From an uncultured bacterium (GTDB lineage Bacteria > Verrucomicrobiota > Lentisphaeria > Victivallales > UBA1829), in assembly GCA_900549415.1 (NCBI GenBank), contig URNX01000011.1, forward strand, positions 1-64,000: DNA of 64,000 nucleotides, given 5' to 3'. Below the pieces are notes generated by a model. It was not told the origin of the DNA, searched no databases, and worked only from the letters and a program-made list of their open reading frames with translations. This document shows, in pieces, positions 52,942 to 62,455 of this stretch; position 1 is the first letter of the stretch, and each line of letters opens with the position of its first letter. A program made the translations under genes and the position numbers.

Positions 52942-55008
52942 ATGAGTCTGTTTCAACTGGTTTCCGAATATGCGCCGTCGGGCGATCAGCCCGCCGCGAT
53001 CAAGGCGCTTGCCGACGGACTGAAAAGCGGGCGGCATTTCCAGACCCTGCAGGGGGTGACGGGGTCGGGCAAAACTTTCACGCTCGCAAATGTCATTGCG
53101 CAGCTGGACCGTCCGGTGCTCGTTCTTTCGCACAACAAGACCCTTGCCGCCCAGCTCTACAGCGAATTCAAAGCATTCTTTCCGCACAACGCGGTTGAGT
53201 ACTTCATCAGTTATTACGATTACTATCTGCCGGAATCGTACATCCCGCAGACGGACACCTACATTGCGAAGGATGCGAGCATCAATGAGAACATCGAACG
53301 TCTGCGCCTTTCCGCCACGGCGTCGCTGATCGAACGGCGCGACGTGATTGTCGTCGCCAGCGTCTCCTGCATTTACGGTTTGGGGTCGCCGTCGGATTAC
53401 GAGGACATGTGCATCGAGCTGCGCACGGGCATGGAGATGAACCGCGATGTTCTGCTGGAGCATCTTGTCGCCATTCAGTACACCCGCAACGATCTCGCTC
53501 CCGAAAAGGCGCAGTTCCGCGTGCGGGGCGATTGCGTGGATGTTTTTCTCGCTCAGAAGGAGGAGTTCACGCGCATTGAATTCTGGGGTGATACCATTGA
53601 ATCCATCTCCCGGTGCGACATGACGACGGGGAAGGTTCTTGCGAAACTCCAGAAGACTTTCATTTTCCCGTCGAAGCTATTCGTCATGCCCCAGGAGAAG
53701 CTGGACGCGGCGACGTCGTCCATCCTTGCGGAGATGAAGGAGCGTGTGAAGGAGCTTGAAGGTCAGAACAAACTCGTGGAAGCGCAGCGCCTGTTCCAGC
53801 GCGTGAACTACGATCTGGAAATGATGCGCGAAATCGGCTACTGTTCGGGCATTGAAAACTATTCGCGTCACCTCGCCGGCCGCGCTCCGGGTTCCCGTCC
53901 GTACTGTCTGCTTGATTTCTTCCAGAAAGATTTCATCACGATGATTGATGAATCGCATGTGACGATTCCGCAGGTGCAGGCGATGTACCGGGCGGACCGC
54001 AATCGCAAAGTCACGCTCGTTGAACACGGCTTCCGTCTGCCTTCCGCGCTGGACAACCGTCCGCTCAAATTCGAGGAGTTTGAAAAGCTGACCGGCGACA
54101 CCGTTTATGTTTCCGCCACGCCCGCGGATTACGAGCTTCAGAAATCCGGCGGAACGGTGATTGAACAGGTCGTGCGCCCGACCGGACTGCTTGATCCTGA
54201 AGTTGAAATCCGCCCGCTCGCCACGCAGGTTGACGACGTCATGGAGGAGATCCGCAAGACCGCTGCGCTGGGCGGAAGAACGATTGTCACCACGCTTACG
54301 AAAAAGAGCGCGGAGCGTCTCGCCGATTATCTCTCCGAACTCGGAATGCGCGTGAAATATCTTCACTCCGAAATCGACGCCATTGAGCGTGTCCGGATTC
54401 TTTCCGAACTGCGCGACGGCGCGTTCGACTGTCTGATCGGCATCAACCTTCTGCGCGAAGGCATCGACTTGCCGGAGGTGCGGCTCGTTGCGATTCTCGA
54501 TGCGGACAAGGAGGGTTTTCTGCGTTCCGAACGCTCGCTGATTCAGGTCGCCGGCCGCGCCGCGCGAAACGCCGAGGGGCGGGTCATTCTCTATGCGGAT
54601 ATCATCACCGATTCCATAAAAAAACTTCTTAAAGTTACGAAGGAACGCCGCGCGAAGCAGATTGCCTACAACGAAGCGCATCACATCACGCCGAAAACAA
54701 TCATCAAGAAGAAGCGTGAAACGATCGAAGAGACCATTTTCGGATATGACGAATCGAAGGAGGAAAACAAAACCTTCCTTACGGTGGCGGAAGGTCGCGC
54801 GCGTTACACCGCCGGTTCCGGACGCGGCAAAAAGAAGGCGGAGAACACAAAATCCGCACCGCCGCTTTCGCAGATGGATGTTACGGAGATCATTTCCGAG
54901 CTGGAGCGCGAGATGATGGAGGCTGCGGAAGCGCTTGAGTTCGAACGCGCCGCCGAACTGCGCGACAAAATCCGGAAGATTGAAAAAGGAGAACTCAAAT
55001 TATGCTGA
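52942..55008 (+). CDS. uvrB: UvrABC excinuclease subunit B
   Basis: Helicase-like damage verifier of nucleotide excision repair. The 688 residues have Walker A GVTGSGKTFTLAN, the beta-hairpin YYDYYLPESYIPQTD, DEAD-type IDESHV, helicase motif VI in QVAGRAARN, and the C-terminal UVR domain (ISELEREMMEAAEALEFERAAELRD). uvrA is separate at 38.4 kb. Ends inside the next gene by 7 bases. Confidence 0.98.
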   Translation: MSLFQLVSEYAPSGDQPAAIKALADGLKSGRHFQTLQGVTGSGKTFTLANVIAQLDRPVLVLSHNKTLAAQLYSEFKAFFPHNAVEYFISYYDYYLPESYIPQTDTYIAKDASINENIERLRLSATASLIERRDVIVVASVSCIYGLGSPSDYEDMCIELRTGMEMNRDVLLEHLVAIQYTRNDLAPEKAQFRVRGDCVDVFLAQKEEFTRIEFWGDTIESISRCDMTTGKVLAKLQKTFIFPSKLFVMPQEKLDAATSSILAEMKERVKELEGQNKLVEAQRLFQRVNYDLEMMREIGYCSGIENYSRHLAGRAPGSRPYCLLDFFQKDFITMIDESHVTIPQVQAMYRADRNRKVTLVEHGFRLPSALDNRPLKFEEFEKLTGDTVYVSATPADYELQKSGGTVIEQVVRPTGLLDPEVEIRPLATQVDDVMEEIRKTAALGGRTIVTTLTKKSAERLADYLSELGMRVKYLHSEIDAIERVRILSELRDGAFDCLIGINLLREGIDLPEVRLVAILDADKEGFLRSERSLIQVAGRAARNAEGRVILYADIITDSIKKLLKVTKERRAKQIAYNEAHHITPKTIIKKKRETIEETIFGYDESKEENKTFLTVAEGRARYTAGSGRGKKKAENTKSAPPLSQMDVTEIISELEREMMEAAEALEFERAAELRDKIRKIEKGELKLC

Positions 55009-55979
55009 AATATTTTTCTCTTCTGCTTCTTCCTCTGTTCGCTTTCTGTCTGAACGCACAGGAACCGACGGTGGAGCTCGGGCGCGAATCGCGCATTGAT
55101 TCCGTTCTCGCATCGGTGAACGGTGATCCGGTGACTCTGCTCGACGTCATGCTTGAAAGCGGACGCGACGAGAGCCGTCTGGCTTCCATGTTCACCGGTG
55201 AACGCCTCTATGAGGAGACCGCGAAGGTTCGCCGCAAAATTGTGGAGGAGATTGTGATCCGCAAGCTCATTTACAACGAATACAAAGAGCATCCGTTTGA
55301 CATTAAAAAACAGCATGTCGAGGACGTTGTGGATTCGATTGCCCGGGGCATGGGCGACGGCACGCGAGCCGGGCTTGAACGGCGTCTCAAGTCCTTCGGC
55401 GCGACGATCCGCGAGGTTCGGGAGAAGGCGCGGGAAAAAATCGCCGTCGACGTTCTTCTGATGGAGCACTGCGACCGCCGGGTCTTCATCACTCCGCGTC
55501 AGGTCTACGAATATTATGAAGCGAACAAAGAGAAATGGACTTCCCCGGAACAGATTTCGCTTCAGCTTCTGCTCATCCGCAAGGATGCGGGGAAGGACGC
55601 CGCCGCGGTTGTGCGCGATCTGGCGAAGATGCTGGACGGTGCAGATGAAACGACTTTTTCACGCATCACACGGGAGAATACCGAGGGGCCGAACGCTTCG
55701 AACGGCGGAAAAATCGGAACGATTGAGCGGGGTTCGCTCCGTCCGGAGTTCCAGTCTGCACTGAAGGATGCGGAGACCGGCACGGTCGCCGGACCTGTCG
55801 AAACGGCGGAGGGCTTTTATTTCCTGCGTGTTGCCGAACGGATTCCGCCCGTGAAAAAGCCGTTCCGCGAAGTCGCGGAGAGTATCCGTCAGGAACTTTT
55901 CCGGGCGGAAGTGGAAAAATTGAGAACCGAATACCGGAAGAAGCTGCTGAGACTGGCGGTCGTCCGGTATTATTTCTGA
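55002..55979 (+). CDS. SurA-like periplasmic peptidyl-prolyl isomerase
   Basis: 325 residues with a signal peptide (MLKYFSLLLLPLFAFCLNA). A SurA N-terminal chaperone-like region (VNGDPVTLLDVMLE) extends to about 170, and one parvulin domain follows (about 180-280; SNGGKIGTIERGSLRPEFQSAL, then VETAEGFYFLRVAER). SurA-type proteins fold outer-membrane proteins. Start has AGGAGA and overlaps uvrB. Confidence 0.85.
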   Translation: MLKYFSLLLLPLFAFCLNAQEPTVELGRESRIDSVLASVNGDPVTLLDVMLESGRDESRLASMFTGERLYEETAKVRRKIVEEIVIRKLIYNEYKEHPFDIKKQHVEDVVDSIARGMGDGTRAGLERRLKSFGATIREVREKAREKIAVDVLLMEHCDRRVFITPRQVYEYYEANKEKWTSPEQISLQLLLIRKDAGKDAAAVVRDLAKMLDGADETTFSRITRENTEGPNASNGGKIGTIERGSLRPEFQSALKDAETGTVAGPVETAEGFYFLRVAERIPPVKKPFREVAESIRQELFRAEVEKLRTEYRKKLLRLAVVRYYF

Positions 55980-56006
55980 TAAAAGAAACATAAAAAAGGG
56001 TAAGAA

Positions 56007-58013
56007 ATGAACACAAGCATCACTTTTTCGTTCCCGTTGGAGCGTCCGCACTGCGGCGTCCCGATGGCGAACGGCAACTTCGGAGCGCTGGTCTGGGGCA
56101 AAGACACGCTCAATCTCACGGTCAATCAGAACGACCTCTGGGACCACCGGGGCGGCGAGCTGATCGACGAACGTGACTCGTACAGCCGTCTGGTTGAATA
56201 CGCCGAAGCCCACCGTTTCGACCATTCTCTGAACGAGACTCTGCACCGCACTCAGACGTTTGAAGGACGTCCCCGCCGCCTGGCGGTCGGACGTTTCGAT
56301 TTCCACTTTGCGGACGGCGTCCGTCCGGTGACTGCGGAGCTGACCTATGCAACCGGGACGCTGCGCGTGACTTTGAGTTCGGGCGCATCCGTTTCGCTCG
56401 TTGTTGCGCTGAAACAGAACATCATGTACGTGGATGATCCGTCGCACGCAATCACGCGCGTTTCACTGCATCCCGCATCCGATTTCCCGAAAGTCCGCGA
56501 TTTCAACGGAAAACGCGGCGTTGCTCCGTATGAACTGCTGGAAGACGGCTGGCGGATTGTCCTTCCGGAAGATCCCGGCATGACCTTCCGCGCCGTCCGC
56601 ACGGATTACGGATTCAAGATCTTCACGGACGACGACGGCGACGACTCCGACCGTGCGGAGCAGATCGCTTTCGCCGCGGACTGGTGGGGCAAGTTCTGCG
56701 CGAAAACCGCCCGCGTTACCACGCCCGACGCCTGGTGGAACCGGTTCTACGACTTCAATCTCTACAAGCTCGGCGCGGCAACTTGTCCGTTCGGCAAGGC
56801 GAGCGGTCTTCAGGGTCCATGGCACGAGGAGTATCAGGAAGCCAAGTGGTCCGGCGACTTCCATTTCAACGTCAATGTTCAGATGATTTACGGTCCGCTT
56901 GCCCAGCTTGGCGTTCCGGAGCACATGCTCCCGCTGTTCGACCTGATCGAATCCCCCGCGTTCCAGTCGGCAATGAAGCACAATGCGCACGCGCTCTTCG
57001 GTGTTGACGATGCGCTCTGGCAGACCCATGCGGTGGACGACCGCGGCATTCAGTGCGGCTGGATCAGCATGGGCTCAATCATGGATCCCGCGTGCGGCGC
57101 GTGGACTGCTCTGCTCTATTACGATTACTGGCGCACGACCGGGGACATTACATTCCTGCGCGACCGCGCGTATCCCTACATCTACGGCATCATGCGCGGC
57201 TACGAGGAGATGCTCCGCGACTTCAATATCCCGCTTGCGATTTCCGCGGAATATGCGTGTTCGAATCCGGACATGACCACGGTTGCCGGACGCAATCCGT
57301 CGTATCAGCTTGCGGCAATCCGCAGGCTTGCAATGATTCTGATTGAGATTTCCGCCGTTCTCAAGCGCGAAGAACGCCCCGTCTGGCGTCAGATTCTCGA
57401 CCGCGTCCCGCCCTATTCGGTTGTCGGAGGCTACGATTATTACGGAGGACGCGCCGAAAAGCGTATCGGAATCTGGGAGGGTCAGGACCTCGCGAACTGT
57501 CACCGCCACCATTCGCACCTCGGCTCGATCTGGCCGTTCGATTCGCTTCCGGAACATCCCGATGCGGAGATGGAGGAGATTGTCGCCAACTCCATTGATC
57601 ACTGGATTGCGATGGGCTTCGGACAGTGGAGCGAATGGTGCATTCCGTGGGCGAACATCATCTACACCCGCGTGGGACTGCACGAGGCGCCGATGCAGCT
57701 GTTCAACATCTGGCGCGAGATTTTCGTCAATGAGGGGCTCTGCACGGTCTATCTGCCGCGTATGCTGAGTCTGATCGCGCACCGCCGTCATGACATTGCG
57801 AAGCCGAAAGCGGACAACGAAGTCATGCAGCTGGACGGTTGCGGCGGATTCCTGGACGCCTTCACCCAGATGTGCGCTTATTCGCAGTTCGGCAAACTCC
57901 GCCTGTTCCGGGGAATGCCGGACAAGTGGCAGGACGTTTCGATTGAGAACCTGCTTCTCCCCGGCGGAAAACGTCTTTCCGCTCGGAGAAACGGCAAAAC
58001 GGAGCTGATCTGA
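56007..58013 (+). CDS. GH95-like glycoside hydrolase
   Basis: 668 residues, no signal peptide. GH95-style blocks are in order: N-terminal beta domain with MANGNFGALVWG and NQNDLWDHRGG, linker, then an (alpha/alpha)6 barrel with GPWHEEYQEAKWSGDFHFNVNVQM, CHRHHSHLGSIWPF and GFGQWSEWCIPW. GH95 enzymes are alpha-L-fucosidases or alpha-L-galactosidases. The family match is by pattern; the residue equivalent to the catalytic Asn is not confirmed. Stands alone, convergent with the kinase gene 15 bp away. Confidence 0.8.
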   Translation: MNTSITFSFPLERPHCGVPMANGNFGALVWGKDTLNLTVNQNDLWDHRGGELIDERDSYSRLVEYAEAHRFDHSLNETLHRTQTFEGRPRRLAVGRFDFHFADGVRPVTAELTYATGTLRVTLSSGASVSLVVALKQNIMYVDDPSHAITRVSLHPASDFPKVRDFNGKRGVAPYELLEDGWRIVLPEDPGMTFRAVRTDYGFKIFTDDDGDDSDRAEQIAFAADWWGKFCAKTARVTTPDAWWNRFYDFNLYKLGAATCPFGKASGLQGPWHEEYQEAKWSGDFHFNVNVQMIYGPLAQLGVPEHMLPLFDLIESPAFQSAMKHNAHALFGVDDALWQTHAVDDRGIQCGWISMGSIMDPACGAWTALLYYDYWRTTGDITFLRDRAYPYIYGIMRGYEEMLRDFNIPLAISAEYACSNPDMTTVAGRNPSYQLAAIRRLAMILIEISAVLKREERPVWRQILDRVPPYSVVGGYDYYGGRAEKRIGIWEGQDLANCHRHHSHLGSIWPFDSLPEHPDAEMEEIVANSIDHWIAMGFGQWSEWCIPWANIIYTRVGLHEAPMQLFNIWREIFVNEGLCTVYLPRMLSLIAHRRHDIAKPKADNEVMQLDGCGGFLDAFTQMCAYSQFGKLRLFRGMPDKWQDVSIENLLLPGGKRLSARRNGKTELI

Positions 58014-58028
58014 TTCCGTTGCGGTTTA

Positions 58029-59615
58029 TTATTGCGCGGCATGATCCGCGAGCAGCCCGGCGAGATTCGGAAGAAGAATGTTGTCGGGCTGAATTTTGTA
58101 CAGCCGCCGCATCGCATCCGCCGCGGCGGCGTAGTCTTTCCGCAGATAGTGAATCTGGAACTGGACAACGTATGCGCCGTAGAAGTACGGCGCGAGCTTT
58201 TCGGCGTGTCGGGCGAAGAGCAGGGCGTCGTCGAATCTCTGCTCCCGCGTGAGCAGAAGCGCAAGACGGATCCAGCAGATTGCCGCAGAAACGCGGTTCA
58301 GTCCGGATATATCGAAATTTTTGAGCTCCTGAAGAATTTTCTCCGCCTTCTCGGCGTTTCCCTGCCGGCGCGCAATCCGGTAGTAAAGAACGAGCATGGA
58401 GGGGCAGAGTTCGTCTTTTTCGGTCATTTGCAGAGTGCGTTTGACGATGTTCTCCTCCTGTTCGGACGGCTTGAGCGACTTCAGGGCTCCAAGGAAGTCG
58501 CGCAGCATAAACTGCATGTCGTTTTTCGGATGATAGACGCCGAGCCATGCAAGATGGTCGGAGAGTGTGCGGAAGTAATCGCGGAATTCGGGATCCTCGT
58601 TTATTTCCGGCGAGCATTCTCGCAGATTCTGCAGTGCGGTCAGAGTGCTTTTCAGATTCCATTCGGATGCCGCCGCGCGGAGCGCATGGAAACGGGAGAG
58701 CGCGGTTTTCTCCGGAATGCGGCGCATCCGTGCCTCCGCCTTCGGCTTGAAATGGAAAAAAGCGAGCGCGAAGAGCAGGAGAATCAGCAGAGGAGTTGAA
58801 ACGGCGTTTGCAATCCGCAGCCGGGAACGCCATGTCGGACGGTTCCGGAGATTCTCAATGTCGCACCGGATCTGGGCGACGTTTTTGTAGCGCCGTTCGG
58901 GCGATTCCGAGCAGCATTTCAGTGCGATCCGGTTCAGCGCGGCGACCTTGCGGAGCTTGAGTCCGGAGGGCAGAACGGGAAAGTCGGAGGCGTCCATTCC
59001 GGAATAGAGACAGTAGATGATTTTCCCGATGGCATAGATGTCCGCCGCAATGCCGTCCGCATCGTTCCATGTCGGACGGTATCCGGTTGTGCCGCCGTGC
59101 GCGGGCTCCAGGATCGGCGCCATGAGCCCCGGATCCCCGATTTTGAGCCTGCCATGCAGAAACAGAATGTTTTCGGGTTTCAGGTCGTGATGGGCGATTC
59201 CGTTCACATGAAGCTGCTCGACTCCGTCGAGAATCTCGGAGATGCAGTTGAGCATTTCCTCTTTGGATAGCTTGTGTGCGTAAATGCGGTAGGCGAGAGT
59301 GTCGGGATTGTAGCGCGACTGCACGTCTCCAGTGTCGTCGGCCAGCTCGGTGACATAGTAAAGATATTCGTTTGTTTTCCCGATGTAGAGAATGTCGAGG
59401 AGGTTTTCGTGGCGGTTTGCGACATTCCGGTAAAGGGAGATTGCGTTTTTTTCGGCTTCGATCTGTTCTCTGCTGCGTCCGCGCACGAGATCGATGATGC
59501 GGATTGCGCGCCGGATGCCGTCGTAATCGACGCCGAGCCAGACCGTGCTGCTTCCGCCCTGGCCGCATTGCTCCACAATATTGAAATCGGGAATGTACGG
59601 TGTTTTCTGGGGCAT
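58029..59615 (-). CDS. Membrane Ser/Thr kinase-like protein with altered catalytic motifs and TPR-like tail
   Basis: 528 residues from the ATG at 59615, two bases after the sigma gene stop; the 71-codon upstream extension runs through that gene. The kinase domain has a glycine loop GQGGSSTVWLG at 18-28. The VAIK lysine position reads Arg39 (RRAIRII), HRD is HHD at 142-144 followed by LKPEN, and DFG is DPG at 161-163. A membrane segment (about 270-290) precedes about 230 residues of helical, TPR-like repeats. Either an atypical active kinase or a pseudokinase sensor. The adjacent sigma factor is the likely partner. Confidence 0.85.
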   Translation of the reverse strand: MPQKTPYIPDFNIVEQCGQGGSSTVWLGVDYDGIRRAIRIIDLVRGRSREQIEAEKNAISLYRNVANRHENLLDILYIGKTNEYLYYVTELADDTGDVQSRYNPDTLAYRIYAHKLSKEEMLNCISEILDGVEQLHVNGIAHHDLKPENILFLHGRLKIGDPGLMAPILEPAHGGTTGYRPTWNDADGIAADIYAIGKIIYCLYSGMDASDFPVLPSGLKLRKVAALNRIALKCCSESPERRYKNVAQIRCDIENLRNRPTWRSRLRIANAVSTPLLILLLFALAFFHFKPKAEARMRRIPEKTALSRFHALRAAASEWNLKSTLTALQNLRECSPEINEDPEFRDYFRTLSDHLAWLGVYHPKNDMQFMLRDFLGALKSLKPSEQEENIVKRTLQMTEKDELCPSMLVLYYRIARRQGNAEKAEKILQELKNFDISGLNRVSAAICWIRLALLLTREQRFDDALLFARHAEKLAPYFYGAYVVQFQIHYLRKDYAAAADAMRRLYKIQPDNILLPNLAGLLADHAAQ

Positions 59616-59617
59616 GG

Positions 59618-60172
59618 TCAGACATCCAGTTCTTTTGCCGTTTGCCGCAGTTTTTCTTCCATGCGCTGACGGATGGAGTAGACGGTTGCCTTCGGGAGGT
59701 CGAGGAAATCCGCCGTTTCGCGGACGCTCCTGTTCTGGATTTCGAGCATGTAGAAAAGCTGGTAATGTTCCGCGGAGGATTCTTCTTTGAGTTTGCGGAG
59801 GCTTTCCTTTTTGATATAATCCTGCCATTCCGCCTCGTAGAGATCATCGAGACAAGCCTCGTCGGGAGTGAAATCAAGGACTTTCGCCTGTTTGTAAACG
59901 GCGCGGAGCATATCGTTTGCGCGGGCGCGGATAATGGTTCTGAGATAGTCGCGGAACCGTCCTTTTGAACTGTCATACGAGAAAGTCGCGGATTGTTTGA
60001 AAACTGAGAGCATGACGTTCTGCACGAGATCGTCGAGGGAGTTTTCCGGAATGCCGCAGTCTTTTCCATGCAGTTTGATAAGCGGCTGATATTGCTGGAA
60101 AAAACGGTTCCACGCCGGAGAATGTTCATCTCCGATATTGTTTACAACGCTGAAATGTGTAGTAAAGCTCAT
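59618..60172 (-). CDS. ECF-like sigma-70 family factor
   Basis: 184 residues with region 2 (DLVQNVMLSVFKQSATF and FRDYLRTIIRARANDMLR) and region 4 helix-turn-helix (RSVRETADFLDLPKATVYSIRQRMEEKL). It redirects RNA polymerase to a regulon not visible here. The start at 60172 has a GGGGGG ribosome site; 20 upstream codons lie in the leader. It has a TTGACA-type promoter of its own and is co-transcribed with the kinase gene, a pairing common in Planctomycetes and Lentisphaerae. Confidence 0.9.
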   Translation of the reverse strand: MSFTTHFSVVNNIGDEHSPAWNRFFQQYQPLIKLHGKDCGIPENSLDDLVQNVMLSVFKQSATFSYDSSKGRFRDYLRTIIRARANDMLRAVYKQAKVLDFTPDEACLDDLYEAEWQDYIKKESLRKLKEESSAEHYQLFYMLEIQNRSVRETADFLDLPKATVYSIRQRMEEKLRQTAKELDV

Positions 60173-60184
60173 AGTCGTCCCCCC

Positions 60185-60222
60185 GGTTAGAATGTTCCGG
60201 CCGACCCGCCGGAACTGTAACC
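60185..60222 (-). promoter_or_regulatory. Structured 5' leader of the sigma-kinase operon
   Basis: A perfect 8-bp GC-rich stem (60194-60201 with 60208-60215) is nested in an outer GGTTA/TAACC pairing (60185-60189 with 60218-60222). It starts about at the transcript 5' end and borders the G-run ribosome site at 60179-60184, so it could control translation or stability. Confidence 0.55.
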
Positions 60223-60251
60223 AACATAACACGAATAAACAGAATTGTCAA
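60223..60251 (-). promoter_or_regulatory. Promoter of the sigma-kinase operon
   Basis: Minus-strand TTGACA (60246-60251), a 17-bp spacer and TATGTT (60223-60228). This is the best -35 match in the window. Confidence 0.85.
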
Positions 60252-60296
60252 ATTTTTACGAGACAAAAATCCGTTTCTTTTTTGAAAATCTCTGTT

Positions 60297-61142
60297 TTAC
60301 TTGCGGATCATGGCGTAGAGCTGGCGGATTTCTTCCGGCCAGAGCGTTTCGTCAATGGTTTCAAGTACCATCGGAATGTTGTCGAAACGGGAGTCGTTCA
60401 TCAAAAGCTCAAAAGCGCCGAGACCAAGCTCGCCGGCGCCGATGCTGTTGTGACGGTCGAGGTGTCCGCCCAGTTTGCTCTTCGAGTCGTTCAGATGCAC
60501 GCCGCGGAGATAACGGAATCCGATCAGACGCTCGAATTCATCCATCGTGGCGGCGTAGCCTTCCGGAGTCTTGAGGTCGTAGCCGGCGGCAAAGGTGTGG
60601 CAGGTGTCAAGACAGACTCCAATGCGGGACTGGTCTTTGATGCGTTCGATGATGTAAGCAAGATGCTCAAACCGCCAGCCGAGGTTGCTTCCCTGTCCGG
60701 CGGTGTTCTCGATGACGGCCGTCACGCCTTCCGTTTCGGAAAGAGCGGTGTTGATGCACTCCGCAATCAAGGCAAGACACTCCTCGTCGGAGATCGCTTT
60801 CAGCGAACTGCCCGGATGAAAATTCAGCCGGTTCAGACCGAGCGCCATGCAGCGTTTCATCTCGCCGATGAAGGAGTCGAGCGACTGCGCGCGCTTTGCC
60901 GGATCCGGGTTGCCCATGTTGATCAGATAGCCGTCGTGGGGGAGTATGTGGTCTGGGGTAAAACCGCATTCGGCGCAGTTCCGTTTGAAGGCGGCGATTG
61001 ACTCTTCCGGAATCGGCGCGCTCTTCCACTGACGCTGATTTTTGGTGAACATGGCGAAGGCTTTTGCACCGATCGCTTTTGCATTCAGCGGAGCGTTTTC
61101 CACTCCGCCCGAGATTGATACATGGGCTCCGATATATTTCAT
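60297..61142 (-). CDS. nfo: Endonuclease IV (AP endonuclease)
   Basis: 281 residues starting MKYIGAHVSISGGVENAP. Zinc ligands of the TIM-barrel enzyme are visible in LNFHPGSS, VIENTAGQG, CLDTCHTFAAGYD, VHLNDSKSKLGGHLDRHNSIGAGELG and MVLETID. It cleaves DNA at abasic sites. The ATG at 61142 overlaps the upstream glycosyltransferase stop by ATGA; the longer frame has no support. Confidence 0.97.
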   Translation of the reverse strand: MKYIGAHVSISGGVENAPLNAKAIGAKAFAMFTKNQRQWKSAPIPEESIAAFKRNCAECGFTPDHILPHDGYLINMGNPDPAKRAQSLDSFIGEMKRCMALGLNRLNFHPGSSLKAISDEECLALIAECINTALSETEGVTAVIENTAGQGSNLGWRFEHLAYIIERIKDQSRIGVCLDTCHTFAAGYDLKTPEGYAATMDEFERLIGFRYLRGVHLNDSKSKLGGHLDRHNSIGAGELGLGAFELLMNDSRFDNIPMVLETIDETLWPEEIRQLYAMIRK

Positions 61143-62455
61143 GATTTCCCCTTTCTCTTCAGAAAACGTTCCGCCGCCTGTGCGCAGAGCAAGCACAGAA
61201 ACGGCAATGCCGGGAGCAGAAAGCGCGGGTAGCCGCCCGGTCCGACCACTGCCAGATAATATACACTGAAAAGAAGAAATAACAGGGGCGTCATCCATTT
61301 TTTTTCAAAAATAGCAAAGCCGAGTTCGCATGCCGCACCCGCGTAAGTTGCAAGAAGAAGCAGAATCAGCGGCGTCAGAAGAAACGGAAGCCAGAGCCGC
61401 CCGTCGAAATAATGACGGATTCCCGCAAGCAGACCGTCCTTGATGATGACGTCCCATGTGCCGCGTCCGCCGCGCGTGAGCTTGAGATTTTCCAGAAAAG
61501 TCGGAACGTCCGGAACCAGTTTCGAGGGATTGAAGAAAAGACGCAGATAGGTTCCGGGGTGTTTCATCAGAATTGAGGAAAGATAGTGCTCCTCATAAGT
61601 CAGACACGCATCGCGGTCCGGAAATTTCGTTTTGTCCGCAAACGTTTTCTCAAAGGTTATGGCGTACTGGTCGCGGTAGAACTGCGCGGGGAGGTTGTTG
61701 ACGCGGCTCTCCACGACGGATGCGTTGTGGCGGAGCGAATCGGCGGAAACCTCGTCGATCCGCCAGCCGGAGCCGATCGCATGGTTGCGGAGAATCCACG
61801 GGGCAAGCAGAACAGCGAAGACCAGAACCGCACCCGCCGCGCGGAGAATTCGTTGTTTCGCGGTTCCCGGAACGAACAGCGAAACAAATGCGCAGGGCAG
61901 AATCCAGAGGACGTTCAGCGGCCGCGTCAGCGCGGCCGCGGCGCCGGCGCCGGCGGTCAGGAAAAGCGGAAGATTCCTGTGTGTCCGGAGAAAACGGAGA
62001 AAGAAGAGGAGTTCGAACGAAACCATTGTCACAAACATTCCTTCGGAGAGGAACATCGGGGCGAATGCGATTTCGGTCGGAGAGAACATCAGCAGGAGCG
62101 AGGCGGTCAGCGCAAGACGTTTGTTCCCGGTGAATTCCAGCGCCGCCTGATACAGAACCGGAACTGCAAGTGCGGAGACAGCACAGTTCATCAGGATGCA
62201 GAACAGCAGACTGTTTCCGCTCACCGCAAGCGAGAATGCGAGAAATGCCGGATAGAGCGGCACGCGGAGCGCGGTCGGAATGCCGGAGGCGTCCGCATAG
62301 GTGAAGCTGTTCTGAAGCGAGCGCGCGGGGGCGAGATAGGTTGCGGAATCGATCCGCATCAGCAGTTCCGGCTCCATCATTCCGCGCAGTCCGTAAAGGG
62401 CGAACAGCAGGAACGCCGCGAAAAAGAGCAGAAGATGAACGGTGTATTTTTTCAT
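61139..62455 (-). CDS. Integral membrane glycosyltransferase, ArnT/PMT-like (GT39 or GT83 type)
   Basis: 438 residues, about 11 membrane helices. The first periplasmic loop has the acidic motif RIDSATYLAPAR near residue 35, as in lipid-phosphate-dependent GT-C enzymes (D/E before a tyrosine), and RVPLYPAFLAF. A larger loop follows at about 230-330. It could add a sugar to lipid A or protein from a polyprenyl carrier. Substrate unknown. Overlaps aat and nfo by four bases each. Confidence 0.78.
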   Translation of the reverse strand: MKKYTVHLLLFFAAFLLFALYGLRGMMEPELLMRIDSATYLAPARSLQNSFTYADASGIPTALRVPLYPAFLAFSLAVSGNSLLFCILMNCAVSALAVPVLYQAALEFTGNKRLALTASLLLMFSPTEIAFAPMFLSEGMFVTMVSFELLFFLRFLRTHRNLPLFLTAGAGAAAALTRPLNVLWILPCAFVSLFVPGTAKQRILRAAGAVLVFAVLLAPWILRNHAIGSGWRIDEVSADSLRHNASVVESRVNNLPAQFYRDQYAITFEKTFADKTKFPDRDACLTYEEHYLSSILMKHPGTYLRLFFNPSKLVPDVPTFLENLKLTRGGRGTWDVIIKDGLLAGIRHYFDGRLWLPFLLTPLILLLLATYAGAACELGFAIFEKKWMTPLLFLLFSVYYLAVVGPGGYPRFLLPALPFLCLLCAQAAERFLKRKGKS

